A DNA stretch of 64,000 bases from Odobenus rosmarus divergens (GCF_000321225.1 NW_004450382.1:908675-972674), one strand, 5' to 3'. Positions 1-12,500 are shown, counted from the stretch's first letter. Numbers and translations: made by a program. Notes: generated from the letters alone by a model not told the origin.

Positions 1-88
1 AGCCCGATGCGGGACTCGATCCCGGGACTCCAGGATCATGACCTGAGCCGAAGGCAGTCGCTTAACCAACTGAGCCACCCAGGCGCCC
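1..88 (-). repeat. CAN-SINE (SINEC), cut by window edge
   Basis: Only the tRNA-like head is inside the window. It ends in GAGCCACCCAGGCGCCC, the reverse complement of the GGGCGCCTGGGTGGCTC start of these SINEs. Confidence 0.93.
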
Positions 89-314
89 AAAATTATGAAC
101 TTTTGTTCATCGAAAGAGACAAGAAATGAAAGATATAGACAAACCACAAATAGGAAAAAATATTGGCAACACATATACAGCCATACCTTGGGGATATCAT
201 GGGCTCAGTTCCAGACCAGCACAATAAAGCAAATATTGCACTAATATGAATTAAATGAATTTTTTGGTTTCCCAGTGCAGACTACAAGTTATGTTTAAAC
301 TATACTGTCTTTTA

Positions 315-490
315 GGGCACATGGGTGGCTTCAGTTGGTGCATCTGCCTTTGGCTCAGGTCATGATCCCAGGGTCCTGGGATAGAGCCCCACATCAGGCT
401 CCCTACTCAGCTGGGAGCCTGCTTCTCCCTCTCCCTCTTCCTCTGCTGCTCCCCCTGCTTGTGTTCTCTCTCTCTCTGTCAAATAAATAA
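315..490 (+). repeat. CAN-SINE
   Basis: Starts GGGCACATGGGTGGCT and ends in CAAATAAATAAA. It is flanked by the duplicated target AAACTATACTGTC and inserted in the Tigger1 remnant. Confidence 0.92.
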
Positions 491-569
491 ACTATACTGT
501 CATTTATTAAGTGTGCAATAGCATTATGTCTAAAAAAGCACATATCCTAATTAAAAAATACTTTATTGA

Positions 570-636
570 CTACATCAAAAACTAATGATGTAATGTATGG
601 TGATTAACATAATATAATAAAATTAAATTAAAAAAA
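570..636 (+). mobile_element. L1 3' end fragment
   Basis: ACTAATGATGTAATGTATGG followed by GTGATTAACATAATATAATA and an A-rich tail is the terminal 60 bases typical of carnivore L1 3' ends. It is severely 5' truncated. Confidence 0.6.
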
Positions 637-1021
637 TACTTTATTGGTAAAAAATGCCAACCATCATCCGAGTTTTTAATGAGTCATACTCACGGATAAT
701 AGATCTCCATAACAAATATAATAATAACAATGAAAAAGTTTGAGATATTCCAAGAATTACCAAATGTGACACAGAGACACAAAGTGAACAAATGCTGTTA
801 GAAAAATGGTGTCAAGAGAATTGCCTGATGAGGGTTGCCACAGACTTTCAATTTGTAAAAAAACGCAGTACCTGTGAAGCACAGTAAAGTGAAGAGCAAT
901 AAAATGAGTGTGCTTATAATAAAAAAACCTCTTAAAAATCAATTTTAAAAAACTTCAATAGAAAAAATGGACAAAAGACATAAACAGCCGTTTTATGGGA
1001 AGAGAAACTTAGCTGGCTATG

Positions 1022-1470
1022 TATTAGTCCGCTTAGACTAACATAACAAGATATCATAGACTGGGTTGCTTAAACAACAAAGTTATTTCTCACAGTTTTG
1101 GAGGCTTGGAAGTCCAAGATCAAAGTGCCAACAAGGTGGGTTTCATTCTGAGGCTTCTCTCTTGATTTGCAGGCAGCTACCACCTCCGTGTGCTCACTTG
1201 ACCTCATCTTCGTGTGCACAGTGGGTTAGTGGGTTCAAGGGGAGCGTGAGGGGTGGAGAAAGAGAAAGAAAGGGAGAGAGGAAGGAAACAAGTTTTCTGG
1301 TATTTCTTTTTATAAAATTACTAATCCCATCATGAGGGACCCATTCCCCTGAACTCATCTTATCCTAACTACCTCCCAAAGGCCCCATCTCCAAACACCA
1401 TCACATTGGGAGTTAGGGCTTCAACATGAATTTGGGGGAGGAGGGACACAATTCAGTCTGTAGCATCTTA
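1022..1470 (-). mobile_element. MLT1-type solo LTR (ERVL-MaLR)
   Basis: Read on the minus strand it shows the MLT1 landmarks in order: a start ACTGAATTGTGTCCCTCC, then CCCTAACTCCCAATGTGATG, then GGGGCCTTTGGGAGGTAGTT, and at the far end a CTATGATATCTTGTTATG motif. No internal retroviral sequence is attached, so it is a solo LTR. A purine-rich (GAAAGG) stretch has expanded near 1255-1290. Confidence 0.8.
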
Positions 1471-1520
1471 TAAACATCTTTTTACTGCCTGATCTCATAA
1501 ATGATCAGGTAATGTAAATT

Positions 1521-1722
1521 TTTTTTAAGTTTTTTTTTTATTTTTTTTATTTGAGAGAGAGAGAGAGAATGAGAGATAGAGAGCACGAGAGGGAAGAGGG
1601 TCAGAGGGAGAAGCAGACTCCCTGCTGAGCAGGGAGCCCGATGCGGGACCCGATCCCGGGACTCCAGGATCATGACCTGAGACGAAGGCAGTCGCTCAAC
1701 CAACTGAGCCACCCAGGCGCCC
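1521..1722 (-). repeat. CAN-SINE
   Basis: Full-length element, T-rich tail at left and GAGCCACCCAGGCGCCC at right. The target duplication GGTAATGTAAATT lies at 1508-1520 and again from 1724. Confidence 0.95.
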
Positions 1723-1737
1723 TGGTAATGTAAATTA

Positions 1738-1955
1738 TAACAAAATGAAACATCATTTTACACTCACCAGGTTATACAAAATTTAAACATCTAATGATAT
1801 TAAGTGTTGGCAAGGATGTGGAGGAAGGGAACTCATTCACTACTGGTGGGAATGTAAATCGGTCAGAGTTTCGAAAAGAGGTATTTTCTAGTGCAATTGA
1901 AGATGTACATGCCATATGTTCCAGCAGTTCTGCTCTCAGATATATACACCGGTTT
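1738..1955 (+). mobile_element. old L1 fragment
   Basis: AAGTGTTGGCAAGGATGTGG followed by ACTACTGGTGGGAATGTAAA is the conserved segment of old L1M elements near the 3' UTR. It is diverged and has no open frame. Confidence 0.65.
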
Positions 1956-2220
1956 TCAAATTGCTGGGTGCAAACCAATAGTAAATTGGGAAATTAATTT
2001 TAGTGGTGCTGAAGTATAATTTCCCAAAAGGTAAAATTAGGACTGTCATAGAAATATAAAATTAGCACATGCCAAAAATGTTTATATTAATTAATGACGG
2101 AGCCAGTAAAATGGTACAGGAATGCTGTTATGACTTTGCTAAGAATCAGGAATGTTGAATTTGTTGAGAGGGAAGAGTGGTTTAATATGCCATAGGTTAA
2201 TATAACTTAATGTTTTTTTG

Positions 2221-2418
2221 TTTGTTTGTTTGAAGATTTTATTTATTTATTTGACAGAGAGACACAGCGAGAGAGGGAACACAAGCAGGGGGAGTGGGAG
2301 AGGGAGTAGCAGGCTTCCCGCTGAGCAGGGAGCCTGATGCGGGGCTGGATCCCAGGATCCCGGGATCATGACCTGAGCTGAAAGCAGACGCTTAACGACT
2401 GAGCCACCCAGGCGCCCC
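2221..2418 (-). repeat. CAN-SINE
   Basis: Full-length copy of the GGATCCCGGGATC subtype, flanked by AACTTAATGTTTTTTTG at both ends. Confidence 0.94.
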
Positions 2419-2959
2419 CAACTTAATGTTTTTTTGTGTAATCTTTTCTACAGAGTGGACAAGAATTATTTTAAATACCCATTTTCTTGCAAAATAGCTT
2501 CGTCAATAGAAAGTCATAGGTCCTTATGGATTCAAATCCTTCCAAAGTCTGCTAGACAATGCCTAGCCTTACACTAAAAGGGCACCCAAGTAATCGCTTT
2601 TGCTCATTTCCGAGTCTTGGACAATAATTTTTCTGACAAGGGGTCCCTGTGAGCACTTTTTGGTAATGAATCGAAAAGAGGAAATAGAAATTTAGTGAAT
2701 TGTTGGCAGTAAGTACGTAGTTCTGTGAAATTTTTGTTTCAGATATATACATCTGTATATACGTATGTGATATTATTGGGTTTGAGATAGAATGTTTTTG
2801 TTCATTGTTGGCCGGGATCAAAATATTTGAAAGCCACGGATGTGACATATTATGAGGTTCAACAGTGAAAAGAACTAGACGTTTGCAGTTCTCCCTTCCC
2901 TCAAAAGTAGGCAACCATCCAAATGCCAGGCTTAGGCAAACTTAGAAAATGATTTGAGA
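2419..2959. other. intergenic, no feature recognised
   Basis: AT-rich single-copy-looking sequence between two SINEs. The 120-codon minus-strand frame across 2552-2914 has no recognisable domain and no exon signals. Confidence 0.5.
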
Positions 2960-3150
2960 GGCGCCCAGGTGGCTCAGTCCTTAAGCGTCTGCCTTCAGCT
3001 CAGGTCTTGATCCCAGGGTCCTGGGATCGAGCTCCGCATCGGGCTCTCTGCTCAGCGGGAAGCCTGCTCCTACGTCTCCCACTCCCCCTGCTTGTGTTTC
3101 CTCTCTCGCTGTGTCTCTGTCAAATAAAATCTTAAAAAAAAAAAAAGAAA
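2960..3150 (+). repeat. CAN-SINE
   Basis: Starts GGCGCCCAGGTGGCTC and ends in a poly(A) stretch. The target AGAAAATGATTTGAG is duplicated on both sides. It is the last SINE before the IPP promoter. Confidence 0.95.
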
Positions 3151-3519
3151 AGAAAATGATTTGAGTGAATGGTAAAGAATAAAGAGAAGATAGAAATATC
3201 GAATCATGTTGTTACCCATGAAGCTAAAGTTATATGTCAATTACATCTCAATTACATCTCAAGTTAAAAAAAAGAGAAAGAGAGAAGCGCAGCCCTGGGG
3301 TTTGTCTCTGTCTTTCCTTAACACTGAGATTCGCTGGCTATCTGAGACGCCACAAGAATGGAGAGAACGTAGGTGCAGTGAAACGGTCGAGCCGGCCAGC
3401 CCCAACAGGCAAGAGCTTGGACGTGCAGCTGTGCAGTTCGCCTGCGGGGAATCCAACACCAGCCCCGGGCCACAGCCGCTAGGCTCAGGGAGCCGCCACT
3501 ACCCGCAAGCGGAAGAACA

Positions 3520-3533
3520 CTGCGCACGCGCAG
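3520..3533. promoter_or_regulatory. NRF1-type binding site
   Basis: CTGCGCACGCGCAG is a close match to the palindromic NRF1 consensus YGCGCAYGCGCR. Its place just upstream of the IPP first exon fits a proximal promoter site. Confidence 0.7.
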
Positions 3534-3599
3534 ACCCGACCGGGGCCGGCGGCGCGCGAGAGTCACTCCTCAGCAGGCCTGGCCTCGCCTCCAGCCCTC

Positions 3600-3731
3600 G
3601 GCCGGCCGCTGTGTCCAGTCACCTCCGCCTCGTCGGCCCAGCCGGGTTTCCCCCGCCCTCTCGGCGCCGGTGCTGGTAGCGACTGCGCGCGCAGGGCCTG
3701 AGCGGGCGCCGGCGGGAAGGGGAAGCGGCGG
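3600..3731 (+). other. IPP: IPP exon 1 (5' UTR), start approximate
   Basis: The exon end is inferred from the donor in AGCGGCGG|GTAAGAAGG, a strong match to the consensus, at the edge of the CpG island. There is no ATG-led frame that joins into the IPP coding frame, so this is an untranslated exon. Its left boundary is a guess from the NRF1 sites and the base composition. Confidence 0.6.
3683..3694. promoter_or_regulatory. second NRF1-like palindrome
   Basis: CTGCGCGCGCAG is a perfect 12-base palindrome resembling an NRF1 half-site pair, about 160 bases downstream of the first and inside the probable first exon. Confidence 0.45.
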
Positions 3732-5129
3732 GTAAGAAGGGCCTGCGTCCGGGTGCGACTATGACGGGGTTGGGAATGACCTCTTCGCTCTTACGGCTCT
3801 TGGGACCCCTGAGGAGAGGAGAGGAGCCTCTGATAGTCAAAGTGTTTTCGCTCTCACCTTTCGCTTGGCCTCGTCCGGTCCGCTCCTGCCTCTCCTTTCC
3901 CCGCCCCCACCGGGGAATGCGAAGGCCGAGCCCCCAACCTGTCAGCTAGCCCCAGACAAGTGTGAGGTGCCTTCTCCGCCATTTAGGTAGCGCCGCATGT
4001 TTATCCTCTTGTAGTGTCGCAGCAGCTTGGGGGTAACGCTCCAGATCCCCCACTCAAGCACAGAGCCTCGGTTTTTTGACGCTTGCTTTTTCTGCCACCC
4101 TTTGCTGAAGCAGCTTCCCGATGCTCTCGGCAGTAAAGTCAAGGCCACCAAACATAGGTCTTCACTTCTGGGCATCTCCACCGTTTCCTAATAATCTTCC
4201 TTTCAAGCTTGGGTCTCTTGAGGCACGTCCCTCACATCCATATGCAGAGTCCCGGAGTTATGCTCTTTCCTTTTGGAAATACGGTCACACATGTGCCGCC
4301 TTTTGGAATGAAGTTCTTCACTGGCAGTGGGATAGTATCAGCAATTACTAAGAAGCATGGTAACACGTTAGGATTTCTGCTGTCTGCTACCCCAGTGGAT
4401 GGATATTCAGTGAACTATTTAGTAGCAGGAGGCAGCATTTTAGCTCAGTGGCTGTGCTTGATGCCTCGAAGTTGGGGGCAGAGGAGGTACCTGACAGGAA
4501 GAAATCTAAAACAGAAAAAAAGCCTAACAGCCATGTCATGTTTAATAATACTCTGCAGGTCAAATTTCAATGTAGAGACAAATGCACTGTTTGCTTTTAT
4601 ATGCTGGTTAAATGTAATATGTTGACATTCTGTAAATGCTTGTTGGAAGTTTTAGCAGCTGTCTTGGAACTTCTCAATCAGATTTCTCAATTCCTAGATA
4701 ATCATGATAATCAGCTTAGTTTTACTTTGATAAGTTTGAATGCTGTAAACTTAACCACTTTTTTCTAACATCAGCCCACACCTTTCTGTCAGTCTTATTA
4801 CTAGTTCCCGTTGATGCCTACATTACAAAACCGTAGTCATCTTGGATTTCCCTTGTGCTTCATCTCCAAATGTATTATATTACTGGATCTCATGGTTTCT
4901 TTATTTAAAAAGTAAGTTGGATTTATCCCTTAGATTCTCATTGTTGAAGCTGTAAGGCTGTTTTCAAGGACTTTGCTACCTCTCAGCTCATTCCCTGGAA
5001 GGTTCATATAACAGTTCTGAAACATGACTGTTGTCATGTTTACTCTTGAGTCTATAGTGGCTAAATTTCTGTGCTTGGGTTTCAAAGCCTTTTCTCTATA
5101 ACCTGGTCTAATAATTCCTATGCATGTGA

Positions 5130-5340
5130 TATGGTGGGGAAAGCCCAGGATTTAGAGTAATAAGACTTGGATTCAAATACTGAGACTGTCATTATACTAA
5201 CACTGTGTCCTTGGGAAACTTTGAGCTTCAGTTTCCTTTTCTCTCATTTCAAATAACAAGACCTTTTCTTCCAGCTTCTTAATTATTGTGAGGATTACAT
5301 TTGGCAGAATATGTGGAAAAGCTATCATAGACAAAAACAA
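5130..5340 (+). repeat. MIR
   Basis: Diverged MIR in forward orientation: AAGACTTGGATTCAAATAC, then TGTGTCCTTGGGAAACTTTG, then TCAGTTTCCTTTTCTCTCAT, then ATTGTGAGGATTACATTTGG. Confidence 0.75.
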
Positions 5341-5869
5341 CCTAAGCTATTGTTATTTCTCATTTAATTGTTCATTTCACAAATATTTGAAAACTTAATA
5401 TATGTTAGGTACTGGTGCTACTACTATGAAAGATAGTCCTTGCCCTTAAGAGACTGTCTTTCAGGAAGCTTTCAGAGAATGTATGTTTCTCTAGGAAGTA
5501 GAGTGGTAGAGTGTCTGACAAGGTAGAGTGTGATATAGACTGTAAAATAGGCAAGTTTAGGATGAGCACCAAATCCAGAGGAGAGAGGAACAGGGAAGGT
5601 TCTGCAGGAAATTATGTTTGAACAGAATCTTGAATTATAACAAAGACCCAAAAGGAAAAGGTGGGGAAGGATGTCTTGAAAGAGACACTTTTAGAGAACT
5701 GCAAATTATTAAGGTTTTGTTGGAGTATTAAGTTCAAAGAAGAGTATGGGAGATAGGACTGGACAGGTAGACAGAGGTGAGATTTGAAGGACTTTGTGTG
5801 CCAAGAGAAGTGTGCTAATTGAAGGATTGTTAAGCAGACAGTTGGCCTGATCACAGTTGGTTTTTGAAA

Positions 5870-6195
5870 ATTCATTCTGCCTGGAGTGTGTGCTTCCTTA
5901 CCTCAGTATACAAAAACTTCTGCCTTTGTGCCTTTTCTTATTGTCTTTATTTCACCTAGAAGGGCTTATGCCCTCTCCTCATATGTTAATCTTTATCTTG
6001 CAACATCCAGTTCAGGTTGCATTTCTACCGTGAAGCATCCTCCAATTATTTTAGGCCCCATTACTTATTCCCTTCCCTGAAACCCTATTAGGAATAGTAC
6101 CACACAGGTTTAGTCCTTATTTGTTTTGTGTGTGTTTTATGTCCCTAAGTAGATTGTAAGCTTCTTGAGGATAGCGAATGTTTGATATGTGTGTG
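5870..6195 (+). repeat. L2 3' end
   Basis: The final portion of an L2 LINE. The diagnostic piece is AGATTGTAAGCTTCTTGAGG followed by ATAGCGAATG; upstream of it is a CCTTCCCTGAAACCC-like stretch. Confidence 0.65.
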
Positions 6196-6256
6196 AATAG
6201 AAGACGTGTTAAACACAAAAATATGTTTTCTGGTCTCCTTCTATTTTGTTTTTCAG

Positions 6257-6595
6257 GGTAGGACCAGATTATGGGCAGCAGTCCTTTTAATTAATCTGTC
6301 ATCATGGCTAATGAGGACTGTCCCAAGGCTGGTGATAGTCCATTTTCATCAGATAAACATGCCCAACTCATCTTGGCCCAGATCAATAAAATGAGGAATG
6401 GAGAGCATTTCTGTGATGTACAGCTGCAAGTTGGGAAGGAAACTTTTAAAGTTCATCGGCTGGTTTTGGCTGCCAGTAGTCCTTACTTTGCAGCTTTGTT
6501 CACTGGAGGAATGAAAGAGTCCTCAAAAGATGTTGTACAGATTCTAGGAATTGAAGCTGGAATCTTTCAAATACTTCTAGATTTCATTTATACAG
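6257..6595 (+). other. IPP: IPP exon 2 (start codon exon; coding from 6304)
   Basis: The acceptor TTTTTCAG precedes 6257, and the donor at 6596 reads ACAG|GTATG. The first 47 bases are 5' UTR with an in-frame TAA at 6292. The ATG at 6304 has A at -3 and G at +4. The exon encodes residues 1-97 plus the first base of Gly98: the N-terminus and most of the BTB fold, including FCDVQLQV and [16 protein letters not shown]. Confidence 0.95.
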
Positions 6596-9500
6596 GTATG
6601 TTAAGTGAGCCTATAGCTTTGAGTGAAGAATGATGTAATCACTCATGCATTGCAATGGGAATATAAATTGATACAACTTCTATGGAAAGTAATTTGATAA
6701 TATGTTATTATAACTGAAAAGTTCATATCTTTTGACCCAGTATTCCTTTTCTAGGAATCATGAGGAATTAATTAGTGATGCAGGCAAATATTTATGTACC
6801 AGGATGTTTATTGTAACATTATTTATAACAGTACATAATTGAATACAATCTAACTATCCCTCAGTAGGTTATATGGTTAAATAAATTATGGCACGTGTAT
6901 ATATCATGGAATATATTTTTAGATCTCTCAAATTATTTAAACATATGCTATGGAAGAGTGTTTACAATATATTAAATGAAAAAAATTTTGGATATAAGTA
7001 CTGCTCTAGTTTTGTAAAGAAAAAAAATCATTTTATTTGTGCACAGGAAAAAGACCAGATGTTGATAAATGTTTATCTCTGGATGGTGGAATATGGAAGA
7101 TCTTTATTTTTCCCTCTTTTTCTTTTTCCCCTCAAAATATTTATAATCAGCATGTATTTTAATTAAAACTTTTATTTTTAAAATGTTTTTAAAGAGTTTT
7201 GATAACATTAGAAAATGCACACAAAAAACCATGAAGTATAAGTTTTATATGATATGTAACAAATATACATAGAAATAAGATTTGAAAGAAAGACACTAAA
7301 GTGTTAGTACAGTGTCTGTCTGTGGGAAAATGCATGATTTTCATTTTTATACTTTTCTGCCTTGAAGTTTTTTTCTGTGGCGAATATAATATAGTCAGAA
7401 AAAATATTTGAAAACAAAGACTATGTTTGGTCATCATACTCTCCTTAAAGGACTACTTAGTGGGAGATATTTTTTTTTTAAAGATTTTATTTATTTATTT
7501 GAGAGAGAGAGATAGTGAGAGCAGGAACACAAGCAGGGGCCGCGGGAGAGGGAGAAACAGGCCTCCCACCAAGCAGGGAGCCCAATGCGGGGCTTGATCC
7601 CAGGACCGTGGGATCAGGACCTGAGCCAAAGGCAGACGCTTAAGGACTGAGCCACCCAGGCGCCCCTGGTGGGAGATAATTATGTGACCTGATAAAGTAT
7701 TATCTATTTAGTGCATGGTATTTAAACCTCGAAAATGACAAAAGGAATTTTCTTTGTGTTGTTTCTTATTATGTTTTGGAAAATATCAGAAAATAACTCT
7801 TAATTTGGAGATTATAAAAATGACTATGTTTTATTTACCGAAAGCAATGCAGCCCTGTCTATTGGCTAATGTACAAATTAGCATTGAGGGATTTTTTTTT
7901 TTAACCTTTTCTAAATGACTTGGTGAGCTGAAAACAGCTTCATAAATGTCCTGCTTCTCTTATTTGCAAAGTGTAAATTAACACAGATTAATCCAATGGA
8001 ATTAGTGTTGAACTATGCAAAAACAGAAGAAATGCTGCAAGGTGTTTATTCTGCCTCTTGTCTAAGGGTAGCAGCAAGAGATACTTAGTGAAAGATGTTC
8101 CTGGTACTATCACTATATTGGTGATTAGCACTGCCATCAAATAAATAAAAAGTGGTAAACCCAGAGAAATAAAAGCTATTGAACATATCTGGGAGAAATA
8201 ACGTTCTAGAATATTGACACTTAAAGCTATAATTGGTATAACAATTAAGAAGAGAATTTGGCTACAGGTAAAAGATACCAAGTGACTTAACAAGATAGTT
8301 TCTTTTTCCACAGAAGTGAATTCATAATAAGCATTCCAGGGATGGTATGGTGGCTTCATGATGTCCTTAGTGTCCTAATATTCTCCCAACATTTTGCTCT
8401 ACCATCTATAGCTTGTAGCGTCTAATGTCATGATTGCTGAATTCCAGACAGTGGAAGGAGGAAGGGAAAAAGGCAAAAGGGCCTGCTGAGACTGTGCTCT
8501 TTTTAAGCTTTTCTGGTAGCCATACCCAGTAACTACTGTCTATATCCCATTGACCAAACAGTAAAAAGTTCATCCCTATCTCTAAATGGGGCTAAGAAAT
8601 ATAATTTTTAGCAGGGCATAATTACTACCCACAACAAAATCAAGGTTCTTTTTTTTTTTTTAAGACTTTATTTATTTGAGAGAGAGAGCACAAGCAGGAC
8701 AGAAGGAGAGGGAGAAGCAGACTCCCCGCTGAGCAGGGAGCCCAACTCGCTGCTCGATCCCAGGACTCTGGGATCATGACCAGAGCCGAAGGCAGACGCT
8801 CAACCAACTGAGCCACCCAGGTGCCCCCTTTTTTTTTTAAATAAGCTCTACGCCCCATATGGGGCTTGAACTCAGAACCCCCTGGTCAAGAGTCACATGC
8901 TGTACTGACTGAGCCAGCAAGGTATCCCATATGAATACTTTTTGTGAGCTAAGCACTAGGGATATAACAGTAAACAAGACAGGCAGGGCCTCTGCCTTCT
9001 CAGAGCTTTATAAGTAGTGCAGTTTAAGTACTAACAAATTTGAAATGAACTTGTGAGAGCCTCATATTCCTTAGTTGCAAAGTGGGGATAACATTTCATA
9101 ATTCATGTGAAAATTGAATGAGATAAATTTTCATAAATGTAAAAGTGCTTTTTGTAATCTATAAAGCCTTATATAGTTATAGGACATTCTTTTTATTGCT
9201 CTCAAGTAACTCTTGGCTTTATCCAGTGGCAGACATTCAGTCTTCATAGATTACAACCCATGATCTTGTCCAAATTTGTTGTGAATTCTCATTTCATTCA
9301 ATTAAGTCTTTTTTTTTTTTCATTCAACTAAGTCTTATCTCAGTTTTCTCTGCAGCCTACCATTTACTCCCATGGTGGATTCCATTTCTTCCTTTCGAGA
9401 ACCCGTGTTTGCATTCAGCAAGCGATATTCTTCCTCTCACCATAATCACTTTGGCCATTAATTAATTTTTTTTTAAAGATTTATTTATTTATTTTGAGAG

Positions 9501-12500
9501 ACTGAGAATGAGAGAGAGAGAGAGCGAGAGCGCGCACATGAGGGGGGGAGGGTCAGAGGGAGAAGCAGACTTCCAGCAGGGAGCCCGATGCGGGACTCGA
9601 TCCCGGGACTCCAGGATCATGACCTGAGCCGAAGGCAGTCGTTTAACGGACTGAGCCACCCAGGTGCCCTGGCCATTAATTTATTTAAAACATTTTTTTG
9701 AGTGCCTAGTGGGCGCTAGGCATTGAGAATAGAGAAGGGGAAGCCTTCCCCGCAACAGACTTTATAAATCTTATTGGGAATACAAATTTTAGACAAATAG
9801 TTTAGGGGGTGAATATCATAAAAGGGATAAAGGGAAGTATAAGATTGAATGGAGAGTTTGTCCCTATCAGGTAGGAGAATTACAGTGTTTTTCTTCCCTT
9901 CTAAATATATTTGACTAGTTGGTGTTCTTCCAAAGTCATATATGTAAATATATGGAAGTCAAGTCATCTAGAAAGAAAGTGGCGTACATACTTACTTAAA
10001 TGTTAAGTATTTAATAACTTCTCATATATTATAGACACTTGCTTATACCTAGTATTAAAAATTAATGTTTGTATGGTACTTTATCATAATTGAAGATGGG
10101 GACCCTGTCTTACCCCAGTGCCTCAGTAAATGTTAGATGTATATAGCCTAATGTTAAAATGTTAAAAGCATGGACTTTGATGTCAGTCCCTACCCTCAGT
10201 CACTTGACCATGTGACTTGGAGATAAGTTATTTAAACTTTCTAATTCTTCAGGGCACTTGGGTGGCTCAGTTGGTGAAATCAAGAGATTTCAGCTCAGGT
10301 CTTGATCTCAGGATCCTGAGTTCAAGCCCCACATTGGGCTCCATGCTGGGTGTGGAGTCTACTTAAAAAACATTTTTTTAATATATAATAAATAAACTTT
10401 CTATTTCTGTTAAATTGATAGAAAAAGAAAAAATAATAACACCTCTTTGGGGTTGTAGTGACAGTTAAGTGAATGGATAAAACAATTAATGTTTCTGTCC
10501 ATTGTAAGTGTTCCATAAATGTTAAGCATCATCATTTAAGTTTTGCACTCTTTATACAAATCCTTTGTTGCCTTTTTACTTAGCATCTATCTACTCAGCA
10601 AATACAAAGCTATCAGTAGATTTAAATATAATGCTTTTTTAATATAAGTCAAATGTTTGTTTTTATTTTGTTGGTTATTTTGTCTCCCTAATTCCCTAGG
10701 TATAGTGAACATAGGTGTGAATAATGTCCAGGAGCTGATTGTTGCAGCAGACATGCTACAGTTGACTGAAGTTGTTAATCTATGCTGTGAATTTCTGAAA
10801 GGACAAATTGATCCATTGAACTGCATTGGGCTCTTTCAGTTCTCTGAGCAAATTGCCTGCCATGATCTTTTGGAATTCACAGAAAACTACATTCATGTCC
10901 ATTTCTTGGAGGTTCACAGTGGGGAAGAGTTCCTGGCGCTTACAAAAGATCAACTAATCAAAATTTTGCGAAGCGAAGAGCTCACTATTGAGGATGAATA
11001 TCAGGTCTTCTTAGCTGCAATGCAATGGATTCTGAAGGACCTGGGAAAAAGAAGAAAACATGTGGTAGAAGTGCTAGAACCAGTTCGATTCCCTTTATTA
11101 CCTCCTCAGAGGCTTTTAAAGTATATAGAAGGTAATTTTTTTTGCATATCAAATGAGTGAATATCCAGTGGCTTTTTCTCTGTTTGAAATGTGATAATGT
11201 TTTCATTTTTCAGTTGAATAGCAGACATTTATTGAATGATTAATATATGCAAGATACAACTTTTGTGTTTTGCGGATAGTAGCATTTCAGTATTTCTATC
11301 CATTATTTTGATCAAAGTCTTACATACCTTTCCTGAGATTAAATACTAAGGGAGATTAGAGTTATAGATAAAATTACTGACAGAGCTAAAATACCACTGC
11401 TGTTTTTGGTAGTACTGATTATTTCAGTGTAAGATTTCCTCTTGCTCCCCTAAAAACTTTAGCAAAACCTGACACTTGAGGAAAATGCATATGCTAAAAA
11501 CAAAACCCAAACTCAATAAATCCTGTAAGTCTTCTCATTATAAAATTAATTTTATATTAATATAATATCATAGCTTCTAAATAGCCTTTGAATCATCTTT
11601 AGGTACTAAACTCTGAAAATACTTTTCATCATGGTATAAAACAGTGTTAATTTTTATATTAGAAAAATGATAATATATACACATATAAATATAATATATT
11701 ATTAATTAATTGATATATTAATATTTTATTTTTAAGCACTCTACACCCAATGTGGGGCTTGAACCCACAACCCCAAGTTCAAGAGTCACATGCCCCACTG
11801 ACTGAGCCAGCGAGAGGTGCCCCATATTTAAATTTATTTTTATAAACTACCTTAGACCTGATTTCAAGATTTGAAGCTCTTACTCTTGTCATGCACTGAA
11901 ACTTTAGGATGTGACTGAGTTACAAATGATCTTATCAATTAAATACACTATTAGCATTAAAGGTGTAATTCTGTGAAAGAATTATATTTAATGTGGATTT
12001 TTATTTTTTTTCCTACTCTTAACAATATTAACAGGTTTTTCTGAGTGATATCTTTTTATTAATGTATATACATTACTCAATCAATTCTTATTATTCACAA
12101 TAGTTATGTTCTATAAAGTTGCCACAAACACTGAATTGGCAAATACTGAGATATTGTTCCTAGGGGAAATACTGGGTAAGTTCTTACCTAGGTCACAGTA
12201 TTTTTGCCACCTGATCAATACAGAACCTTGTTTTATGTGTGTTTCTATCAAAAACATCTTATTTAATATATATACTTGATTTATTAACATTGAACTCATG
12301 GCCAACAGCCCTATAACCCACGCCTAAATGAAACCTAATACATGTATTTTTTCCATAAGGCACATTACAGGCTTCTTACAATCAGGAACACTAGATAGCA
12401 CTTCAACAGTATGCTTGGGGTCATTTTTAACAATGAAATCACCAACAAAAAGCCCCAAAATGTGAAAAACATGGCACCAAATAGACAATGAAAAGGACAC

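Larger units (their letters stand above)
176..915 (-). mobile_element. Tigger1-like DNA transposon remnant, internally deleted
   Basis: Two separated pieces resemble the ends of the mammalian Tigger1 (pogo/Tc1-mariner) element as I recall it. One runs from ATACCTTGGGGATATCATGG through CACAATAAAGCAAATATTGC to the stretch near 560. The other runs from about 640 to 915 and carries AATTACCAAATGTGACACAG and CAATTTGTAAAAAAACGCAG. The central transposase region is missing, so it cannot be autonomous. A SINE (315-490) and an L1 3' tail (about 575-635) have landed inside it. Family assignment is from memory; the minus strand refers to the usual transposase direction. Confidence 0.65.
3330..3930 (+). 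promoter_or_regulatory. IPP: CpG-rich promoter of IPP
   Basis: Sharp rise in G+C and CpG in an otherwise AT-rich region, next to the untranslated first exon. There is no obvious TATA box, as is usual for housekeeping CpG promoters. Two palindromic NRF1-type sites lie within it, followed by a strong splice donor. The transcription start is inferred to fall between about 3550 and 3690; the sequence alone does not fix it. Confidence 0.75.
3732..6256 (+). other. IPP: IPP intron 1
   Basis: Bounded by GTAAGA at the left and TTTTTCAG at 6249-6256. It contains a MIR and an L2 but not one SINE. The stretch 3932-5130 holds nothing I recognise; reading frames there lack exon signals. Confidence 0.6.

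Noticed and set aside
3206..3679. 157-codon plus-strand frame over the IPP promoter
   Set aside because: High-GC DNA has few stops; the frame crosses the inferred promoter and first exon, begins in AT-rich upstream DNA and shows no domain.
4209..4625. 138-codon frame in IPP intron 1
   Set aside because: No family resemblance, no splice partners; several overlapping frames of equal quality exist there.
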